Below are positions 57,894-64,000 of a DNA stretch of 64,000 nt, in pieces (within the stretch, counting starts at the first letter, position 1; the number at the start of each line of letters is the position of its first letter). The stretch covers positions 1 to 64,000 of the forward strand of contig NZ_RZNH01000007.1 of the NCBI RefSeq assembly GCF_013141825.1, in the 5' to 3' direction. The notes beneath the pieces were generated by a model, which was given only the letters and a program-made list of their open reading frames with translations, had not been told where the DNA came from and made no database searches. The stretch comes from Marinifilum caeruleilacunae. Its GTDB lineage: Bacteria > Bacteroidota > Bacteroidia > Bacteroidales > Marinifilaceae. Both the position numbers and the translations under genes were made by a program.

Positions 57894-58436
57894 TTACTCA
57901 TCAGCTAAAATTTGATTGAATAAGCTATTCTGTTGCAGTAAATCGCTATAAGATTGCGAGATTAAATCTTTGGCGTTGATTTCGAGAAGTTTAATGTAGT
58001 AGTTGCATTGTTCCTGTAGTTTATCTTTGGCAATGCTTCCATCGGTATCTATGGCTTCAATCTCTACAAATTTTCCAAGTCCGTTTACATTGTCAATGTG
58101 AAACTTTACATTATCGATAAAGTAAATTTCCCTTTCCTTATCAACCACACAGCGTGTGCCCATCGATTTTTCAAGAATTTCTTTAAGTGAAGATTCAGGA
58201 TCGGTTTTGTAAAGGCTCACCTTGCTTTCCCTGGATGTTTTTTTGTCTTCGCGAAAATAATGAATTAGGTTGTTTTCAATTTTGCCTTCGCGCAATTTTA
58301 ATCGACCTAATTTGGCATGAAAATAAGTGTCTATTTGGCGATCGGTTCCTTTAAACTCTGCATTGTGGGCCAATAATATTTCACGAACACGATCTTGATT
58401 TTTGCAATGTGCTTTAATTTCAACAGTTATGGGCAT
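57894..58436 (-). CDS. CYTH-domain protein (class IV adenylate cyclase-like)
   Basis: A 180-residue protein with the CYTH tunnel fold: the ExExK-type motif is VEIKAH (residues 5-10), with RQIDTYFHAKLGRLKLREGK, LIHYFREDKKTSRESKVSLY, REIYFIDNVKFHIDNVNGLG and FVEIEAID in their usual places. The family binds triphosphates and metal; members act as CyaB-type adenylate cyclases or as thiamine-triphosphatase-like enzymes, and the activity here is not known. It is downstream of the cheB-like gene on the same strand with a 60-base gap. If a cyclase, it could belong to the same signalling system. Confidence 0.85.
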   Translation of the reverse strand: MPITVEIKAHCKNQDRVREILLAHNAEFKGTDRQIDTYFHAKLGRLKLREGKIENNLIHYFREDKKTSRESKVSLYKTDPESSLKEILEKSMGTRCVVDKEREIYFIDNVKFHIDNVNGLGKFVEIEAIDTDGSIAKDKLQEQCNYYIKLLEINAKDLISQSYSDLLQQNSLFNQILADE

Positions 58437-58496
58437 AGTGTAATTTTTTGCTTATTTGAACCCGAAATATCGTAAAAATTAATCTGATTTCAAGGA

Positions 58497-59063
58497 TTAA
58501 AACTGTTTGGAAAGTTCGATAATTTTAGCACCGATTTCATCAAGCTCCAAAACAAAATCGACTTCGGTTTCAGCCAATGCTGCCTTAGGCATAATGGAGG
58601 CTACCGCATTTTCAGGATTCTCGACAATGGCAGTGCCACCATAATTTTTAATGGTTTTTAAACCATGGGCTCCATCCTGGTTAAGACCGGTAAGTATAAG
58701 TCCAATAATTCCATCTTTAAGCGACCAGGCAGCAGATTCAAACAACACATCGATTGAAGGGCGGGAGTGATGAACTTTTGGATCGGCAGAGAAGGAGATG
58801 CTCGCATCATCATCAATCAACATGTGATAATTTGGTGGCGCAAAGTAGACGTATCCGGCCAGGATTTCATCTTTTTCTTCGGCCTCTTTAACCTTTAATT
58901 TACTGATACTGTTAAGGTAGTTTATAAAAGAATCGTTGTTGTGGTCGCCAATGTGAAGCACCACCAAAACCGGAATGTTAAAATCTTCGGGCAAAGAGGG
59001 AATGATGGTTTTTAGGGCTTCCAAACCACCAAAAGATGTACCAATAACCAATGCTTTACTCAT
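58497..59063 (-). CDS. CheB-type methylesterase domain protein
   Basis: A 188-residue protein equal to the catalytic domain of CheB, without a receiver domain. The triad is visible: Ser10 in GTSFGG, His37 in VVLHIGDHN, Asp130 in GLNQDGAHG. FAPPNYHMLID is also typical. The start is the ATG at 59063, whose A is shared with the TGA stop of the CheR gene, so translational coupling is likely. A TTG one codon earlier is ignored. With no chemotaxis receptor genes nearby, it probably modifies a signalling partner encoded in the same operon. Confidence 0.92.
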   Translation of the reverse strand: MSKALVIGTSFGGLEALKTIIPSLPEDFNIPVLVVLHIGDHNNDSFINYLNSISKLKVKEAEEKDEILAGYVYFAPPNYHMLIDDDASISFSADPKVHHSRPSIDVLFESAAWSLKDGIIGLILTGLNQDGAHGLKTIKNYGGTAIVENPENAVASIMPKAALAETEVDFVLELDEIGAKIIELSKQF

Positions 59064-59905
59064 CAACCAATTCTCTTTTTGAATATTTTTTGTTTGGCAT
59101 CAATATCTGAAAAACTGTGCTCGTGTTGGGTAAAACGAAGCGACTCTTTTGAACCCAGGCATAGATGACCGCTGTGTACCAAACTTTCGTGGAAAAGGTT
59201 GATTACTTTGTTTTGTAATTCGCGGTTAAAATAGATCAGAACATTTCTGCATAGAATAAGGTTGACCTCGGCAAAAACATGATCGGTAACCAAGTTGTGA
59301 TCGGCAAAAACCACGCGTTTTGATAGCGACTGGTCAAACTTTATGGATCCATATTTTAACGTGTAATAATCTGATAATTGACCTTTTCCGCCCGACTTGG
59401 TATAGTTTCTTTGGAACTTTTCCAACTCCTGCGTTTGATAAATTCCATGCTTGGCAATTTCAAGAACTTTACGGTTAAAATCGGTGGCATACACCTGGCA
59501 TCTATCCAGTAATCCTTCCTCCTGTAAAAGAATTGCAAGGGAGTATACTTCTTCGCCAGTTGAGCATCCTGCATGCCAAATTTTAATAAATGGATAGGTT
59601 TTTAATGTCGGCACCACATTTTCACGGAAGGATTTGTAAAAATCAGGATCCCGAAACATCTCGGTTACATTAATCGACAAGTCTTCCAGTAAGTCGATAA
59701 AGAAATCTTTATCGCGCAGCACTTTTTCCTGCATTTGAGATACAGATGAGAAATGCCCAACCGACATTCTGTGCATAAGTCTGCGTTTAACATGAGCTTT
59801 GGAATAATCCCTGAAATCGTAACTGTATTTCTGATATACAGCTTCCAGAAACAAGGGAATCTCAATGTCGATATTATCAATGTTAGAAGACTTGTTTTGC
59901 TCCAT
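59063..59905 (-). CDS. CheR-type protein-glutamate methyltransferase
   Basis: A 280-residue S-adenosylmethionine-dependent methyltransferase. The N-terminal helical domain has YDFRDYSKAHVKRRLMHRMS. The catalytic domain has the SAM-binding IWHAGCSTGEEVYSLAILLQ (near 110) and LILCRNVLIYFNRELQNKVI (near 217), then LCLGSKESL. It lies 3 bases after the REC-kinase-REC gene and overlaps the CheB-type gene by one base. In this phylum such CheB/CheR pairs often accompany sensor kinases rather than flagellar chemotaxis; the methylated target is unknown. Confidence 0.94.
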   Translation of the reverse strand: MEQNKSSNIDNIDIEIPLFLEAVYQKYSYDFRDYSKAHVKRRLMHRMSVGHFSSVSQMQEKVLRDKDFFIDLLEDLSINVTEMFRDPDFYKSFRENVVPTLKTYPFIKIWHAGCSTGEEVYSLAILLQEEGLLDRCQVYATDFNRKVLEIAKHGIYQTQELEKFQRNYTKSGGKGQLSDYYTLKYGSIKFDQSLSKRVVFADHNLVTDHVFAEVNLILCRNVLIYFNRELQNKVINLFHESLVHSGHLCLGSKESLRFTQHEHSFSDIDAKQKIFKKRIG

Positions 59906-59908
59906 ATA

Positions 59909-61501
59909 TTAGGCAATGCTTTTTGTAATTTGGCTTAAGATTTTTCTAAGAGCTTCTTCTTTGAATGGCTTGCTTATAAAATCATTCATACCCGCATCTA
60001 AACAGGTTTGTTTGTCTTCAACAAATGCATTTGCGGTTAGAGCAATAATAAATGCTTTATCTACTTCAGGATGATCTGCCTCGTGACTTCTGATTTTTTG
60101 AGTTGCATTTAATCCATCTAAAACAGGCATTTGCATATCCATCAGAATCACCTGGTAGTTATTTTTCTTGTGCATTTCGAATGCTTCTAATCCATTTTTA
60201 GCAACATCGCACTGTAGCCCCATATGGCGCAAAGTTAAAATTGCTACTTTTTGGTTAATAGGGTTGTCTTCAGCTACAAGAATTGATAATTGTCTTGGAA
60301 TTTCCACGTTTTCATTATTAAACATATCCGCCTCCTTGTCTTTGTATCCAAATTTTAGTTCAAACATAAACTCCGACCCAAGGCCAGGTTCACTTTCCAG
60401 GTTAATTTTACCACCCATAAGGTTGGTTAAATTTTTCGAAATGGCTAAACCCAGGCCCGTACCACCGTACTGGCGAGTTGTTGAACTATCCGATTGAGTA
60501 AATTCTTTAAATAGTTTTTTCTGTGCGTCTTTCGAAATTCCGATTCCGGTATCTTTTACAGTAAAGAACAAAGATACATATTGATTGGTTTTCTCAAGAC
60601 ATTTTACCGATAATAAAACTGAACCTTTATGCGTAAATTTTACTGCATTATTGGCCAGGTTCATTAGTATTTGATTTAGTCTAAATGAGTCTCCTACCAG
60701 GTTTTCAGGAATATCATCGTCTAACTCAACGATAAAATCGATTCCTTTTTCTACAGCTTTAAAATTAAGCAGATGATAAATGGTGTCTGTTAATTTCCTG
60801 ATATCGAATTCAATATTTTCAATTTCGATTTGTCCTGCCTCAATTTTCGAGTAGTCCAGGATATCATTAATGATTTGCAAAAGGTTTTCGCCCGATGTGG
60901 TCATCACCTTCAGCATGTCTTTTTGTTCTGCCGACAGTTCCGATTCCAAAAGCAATCTGGATAATCCCAGGATCCCATTCATTGGAGAGCGAATTTCATG
61001 CGACATGTTTGCCAGGAAGAGTGATTTTGCATTGGTAGCCTCTTCGGCTTTTTGCTTCTCAATGACCAATTCTTCATTCTTTTTTTCCAGGTATTCAAGT
61101 AGGGTATCCAACTCTTTTCTCTGTCGGTACAAGTCAAGAAAAACTTTTACTTTTCCCTGCAAAATTTCTGGAATAATTGGTTTTGGAATAAAATCAACCG
61201 CCCCGGTTTCTATTCCCTTAATAATATGCAAATCGCTTTGATGAATCGCAGATACAAAAATCACCGGAAGGTATTTTGTTTTCTTTCGCTGACGCATGAA
61301 TTCCAGGGTTTCATAGCCATCCATTCCCGGCATTTGAACGTCAAGAATGGCCATAGCGAATTCCTCTTTAAGAGTATGTTTTAAGGCTACTTCACCCGAT
61401 TCAGCTCTTACAAACTCTACATCAAAATCGCTTAAAACCCTTTCTAAACTTACAAGGTTTTCAATTTTGTCATCTACGATTAATATTTTTTCTTTTTTCA
61501 T
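59909..61501 (-). CDS. Hybrid histidine kinase, REC-HisKA-HATPase-REC
   Basis: A 530-residue soluble signalling protein. An N-terminal receiver has its phospho-acceptor Asp54 (AILDVQMPGMDG), then a coiled coil (about 125-160). HisKA has His168 in LANMSHEIRSPMNGI. The ATPase domain has NLANNAVKFT (N box), DTGIGI and GGTGLGLAIS. A C-terminal receiver has Asp455 (ILMDMQMPVLDG). There is no sensor or membrane segment, so input must come through the first receiver, probably from the larger kinase encoded upstream (18-base gap). It is co-transcribed with the CheR and CheB genes. Confidence 0.95.
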   Translation of the reverse strand: MKKEKILIVDDKIENLVSLERVLSDFDVEFVRAESGEVALKHTLKEEFAMAILDVQMPGMDGYETLEFMRQRKKTKYLPVIFVSAIHQSDLHIIKGIETGAVDFIPKPIIPEILQGKVKVFLDLYRQRKELDTLLEYLEKKNEELVIEKQKAEEATNAKSLFLANMSHEIRSPMNGILGLSRLLLESELSAEQKDMLKVMTTSGENLLQIINDILDYSKIEAGQIEIENIEFDIRKLTDTIYHLLNFKAVEKGIDFIVELDDDIPENLVGDSFRLNQILMNLANNAVKFTHKGSVLLSVKCLEKTNQYVSLFFTVKDTGIGISKDAQKKLFKEFTQSDSSTTRQYGGTGLGLAISKNLTNLMGGKINLESEPGLGSEFMFELKFGYKDKEADMFNNENVEIPRQLSILVAEDNPINQKVAILTLRHMGLQCDVAKNGLEAFEMHKKNNYQVILMDMQMPVLDGLNATQKIRSHEADHPEVDKAFIIALTANAFVEDKQTCLDAGMNDFISKPFKEEALRKILSQITKSIA

Positions 61502-61520
61502 TGTGCTAATTGCGTTGTAA

Positions 61521-64000
61521 CTAGTTGTATAGCCAAATTTTTAACATCGAGAACAATTTGTTTTCGTCAATTGGTTTAGACAGGTAATCGTTTGCTCCGG
61601 AAGTAATTGCTTTCTGGTAATCATCTTTCATGGCCTTGGCCGTTAAACAGATAATTGGGACATCTTGAATTTCAGGAGTTTTTCTGATGATATTCATGGC
61701 TTCATAACCGTCCATTTCAGGCATCATGATATCCATTAAAACCAAATCGATGTTGTTGTTTTCTTTCAACACATCAATGGCAATTTTACCATTTTCGGCT
61801 TCAAGAACTTCCATCTCTTTTTCTTCAAGAATTTTACCCAAAGCAAAAATATTTCTGATCTCGTCGTCAACAACCAGTACTTTTTTACCTTTAAAAATAG
61901 AGTCATCAATTTCGGTAACTTTCACTTTAGGATTATCGGGCGCAGTTGTGGCCACCTGGTGCAAGAATAAACTTACTTCGTCCATCAATCGCTCATCCGA
62001 TTTTAAACCTTTTAAAATTATCGAATTGGTATACTTGCTTAGTTCGCGATGTTCTTCGCGAGATAATTCTTTTCCTGTGTAAATTATAGTATTTGGGATC
62101 TTGATATTGTTTTTGCTAAGGGTTTCCAGAAGTTGATTACCTGTAATATCCGGCAAGCCCAAATCAAGAACAATACAGTCGTATTTTTTAGTAGATATTA
62201 ATTCAACTGCTTCTTTCCCGGTATCAGCTTCTTCAATCTGAACATTTGTTGGAGTAAGAATACTCTTAATTAATTGTCTGGTTACATCGTCGTCTTCAAT
62301 TACCAGTATTTTTTGCGATTCGGTAAAAAGCTGAGTTTTCATTTTATCAATTACCTGTGTAATGTTTGTGGCATTAACAGTTGGTAATTCTTTAATATCT
62401 CTTTCAACAAATCCTTCAACCGGGTTGATAATGTGCATTGGCAATTTGGAAGCATAAGCGTGTAATCTTAATGGTTCCAAAACAGCCTCGCCTTTCTCCA
62501 TTAACAAGTCCATTCCAACAATAACGGCCGATGGTTGGTGCGATTCGATCAGTTGAATGGCATTTGGAATATTTTCGGCCACCAGTGCATGGAAACTATT
62601 ATTATGAATTTGATAGTAAAGTGAAGTGGCTTCTTCCTTATTTGGATGAATTAAAACGACAGTAGAACCATTGTGTGGCACATCTCTGTCATCATCAATA
62701 AACTTTGGAAGTACAACCGCCTGGTTTGTTTCTTCTTCAATCGCCGAAACTTCTTCCTTGGCAACCGCTTGCTTTATCTTTTTAATATTTTTCGCAGATT
62801 GTTTTACCGGCACAAAAAGGGTAAAGCTCGATCCTTTGTTAACTTCACTTTCCAGGTGAATTTCACCGCCAAGCATTCTTGCCAACTCTTTCGAGATCGA
62901 TAGTCCCAAACCAGTTCCACCATATTTTCGTGATGTACTTCCATCGGCCTGTTGGAAAGCTTCAAAAATGGCTTCTTTCTTTTCGGCGGGAATTCCTACT
63001 CCTGTATCTGTTACACTAATGGAACAAGTGTCCATTGTTTTCAAATCATCTCTCCAGAATTCCGAATTGCCATTTACCTTGTTCATAGAAACAGTAATGG
63101 AACCTTTCGAGGTAAACTTAAAGGCATTCGATAAGAGATTCTTTATAATTTGATTTAATCTTAGTGGATCGGTTTCTATACTTGTTGGGAAGTCTTCAGC
63201 TATATCTACAAGGAAATCCAAACCTTTCTTTTCGGCCTGGTGTTTGAAATCCATTACAATTTCACTCTTCAAATCGATCGGATTCACCTCCTCCATCTCA
63301 ATGGTCATTTTCCCGGCTTCAATTTTCGATAAGTCAAGAATTTCATTGATCAACTGAAGCAAATCTTTACCACTCTTATTAATAATTTTAGCCGACTCAA
63401 CATCTTCCGGAGTTAAGTTGCCATTTTTATTCTTCACCAAAATGCCAGATAGAATCAACAAACTATTAAGTGGAGTGCGCAATTCATGCGACATGTTTGC
63501 CAGAAAATCAGATTTGTACTGACTGGCCTGTTCAAGTTCTCTTGCTTTAGTTTCCAGTTTTTCGTGGGCAAGAGATAAGCCTGAATTCTTCTGTTCTATT
63601 TCTTCTTTCTGAATTTCCAGTTGGTTGGTTCTCTCTTCCAATTCCTCATTTGCTACTCTTAATTCTTCCTGCTGAACTTGCAGCTTTTTCTCGTTTTCGG
63701 TAAGAATACTGGTTTGTTCGGCAAGCTCTTCATTGGCAACTCTTAATTCTTCCTGCTGCACCTGCAATTCACTTGCCTGTTCCTGTGTAGTTTTCAAAAG
63801 AGTTTCCAGCCTCACTCGAGCAATGGTTGAGGCCAATTTCACAGTAATGCTGTCTTTTACTGCCTTTATAAAATCAATTTCGGCTTCGCTAAATATTTTA
63901 CTTGCCGATAATTCCATTACGCCCCAAAGTGCATCGTTATAGGTTAAAGGTACCAGCACAATGTTCTTTGGTAGCATTTCTCCGGTTCCCGAGAAAATAG
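61521..64000 (-). CDS. Large hybrid histidine kinase, 5' part outside the window
   Basis: The reading frame is open to the window edge, so the N-terminus is missing. Visible in order: the end of a GAF domain (VPLTYNDALWGVMELSASKI), and a coiled coil with two copies of LQVQQEELRVANEELE-type heptads. Next come HisKA (FLANMSHELRTPLNSL) and an ATPase domain (NLLSNAFKFT, DTGVGI, GGTGLGLSIS). A degenerate receiver-like segment (TVVLIHPNKEEATSLYYQIH) follows, then two good receivers (CIVLDLGLPDITG; LVLMDIMMPEMDG). The GAF domain suggests a small-molecule or protein signal. It probably phosphorylates the REC-kinase-REC protein downstream. Confidence 0.93.
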   Translation of the reverse strand, partial: IFSGTGEMLPKNIVLVPLTYNDALWGVMELSASKIFSEAEIDFIKAVKDSITVKLASTIARVRLETLLKTTQEQASELQVQQEELRVANEELAEQTSILTENEKKLQVQQEELRVANEELEERTNQLEIQKEEIEQKNSGLSLAHEKLETKARELEQASQYKSDFLANMSHELRTPLNSLLILSGILVKNKNGNLTPEDVESAKIINKSGKDLLQLINEILDLSKIEAGKMTIEMEEVNPIDLKSEIVMDFKHQAEKKGLDFLVDIAEDFPTSIETDPLRLNQIIKNLLSNAFKFTSKGSITVSMNKVNGNSEFWRDDLKTMDTCSISVTDTGVGIPAEKKEAIFEAFQQADGSTSRKYGGTGLGLSISKELARMLGGEIHLESEVNKGSSFTLFVPVKQSAKNIKKIKQAVAKEEVSAIEEETNQAVVLPKFIDDDRDVPHNGSTVVLIHPNKEEATSLYYQIHNNSFHALVAENIPNAIQLIESHQPSAVIVGMDLLMEKGEAVLEPLRLHAYASKLPMHIINPVEGFVERDIKELPTVNATNITQVIDKMKTQLFTESQKILVIEDDDVTRQLIKSILTPTNVQIEEADTGKEAVELISTKKYDCIVLDLGLPDITGNQLLETLSKNNIKIPNTIIYTGKELSREEHRELSKYTNSIILKGLKSDERLMDEVSLFLHQVATTAPDNPKVKVTEIDDSIFKGKKVLVVDDEIRNIFALGKILEEKEMEVLEAENGKIAIDVLKENNNIDLVLMDIMMPEMDGYEAMNIIRKTPEIQDVPIICLTAKAMKDDYQKAITSGANDYLSKPIDENKLFSMLKIWLYN

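Noticed and set aside
57894..64000. Flagellar or classical chemotaxis cluster
   Set aside because: CheR and CheB are present but cheA, cheW, cheY and receptor genes are not visible, and the kinases are of the hybrid sensor type.

Overview
The window looks like chromosomal DNA of a marine or brackish Bacteroidota, most likely of the order Bacteroidales (a Marinifilaceae-like lineage is my guess from overall character; no 16S gene is present to confirm it). Support: A+T-rich intergenic DNA, almost no Shine-Dalgarno sequences, promoters of the Bacteroidota type (about TTTG then about 19 bases then TAnnTTTG), and many families that are largely Bacteroidota-specific (DUF4494, DUF4831, DUF5522, DUF6515, DUF6787). 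Gene pairs familiar from this phylum also occur, such as purA-fur-relA/spoT and divergent tamB/tsaD. An NhaD-type Na+/H+ antiporter and three CLC proteins fit a saline habitat; oxygen-dependent HemF shows at least occasional use of O2.

Layout. 0.2-3.8 kb (minus): fmt, a 55-residue Cys-motif protein (DUF5522) too short for ordinary ORF calling, an NTF2-like lipoprotein, an LptF/G permease, and a START-like protein. 4.1-5.0 kb: two nearly identical CAT-anticodon tRNA genes inside a degenerate tandem array that also carries three 3' tRNA fragments, each with a palindrome inserted in the T-loop. 5.2-8.2 kb: DUF4494, aspartase, TrmO-like protein. 8.3-10.6 kb (minus): hemH, hemF, DUF6787. 10.8-11.4 kb: a helix-turn-helix protein ending in a double-glycine leader plus a short peptide, then a second double-glycine peptide. 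11.7-13.2 kb: POT peptide transporter. 13.6-18.3 kb: NAD(P)HX repair enzyme, DUF4831, PepD. 18.7-21.8 kb (minus): DUF2062, D-serine/D-threonine-type PLP enzyme, nicotinate phosphoribosyltransferase. 22.0-26.4 kb: three tandem MFS paralogues, each with its own terminator. 26.6-27.9 kb: Cys-rich lipoprotein and DUF6515. 27.9-32.2 kb (minus): purA, fur, relA/spoT. 32.4-35.9 kb (minus): paired M16 peptidases and a nitronate monooxygenase-like flavoprotein. 36.4-43.5 kb: three CLC-CBS paralogues with hutG between the second and third. 43.5-45.3 kb (minus): an unusual secreted protein and two paralogous 4-TM proteins. 45.7-48.0 kb: glyA and a TSUP permease. 48.0-51.6 kb (minus): TonB, ExbD, ExbB, NhaD. 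51.7-57.4 kb: tamB and tsaD diverging. 57.4-64.0 kb (minus): a PH-like membrane protein, a CYTH protein, and a signalling operon of a giant hybrid kinase (cut by the window end), a second hybrid kinase, CheR and CheB.

Most of the window is ordinary core genome. The least explained parts are the tRNA array with T-loop insertions, the HTH/double-glycine peptide locus, and the three CLC paralogues: they have identical length and all lack the internal proton glutamate of CLC antiporters. All family assignments come from reading the protein sequences; no database search was run.
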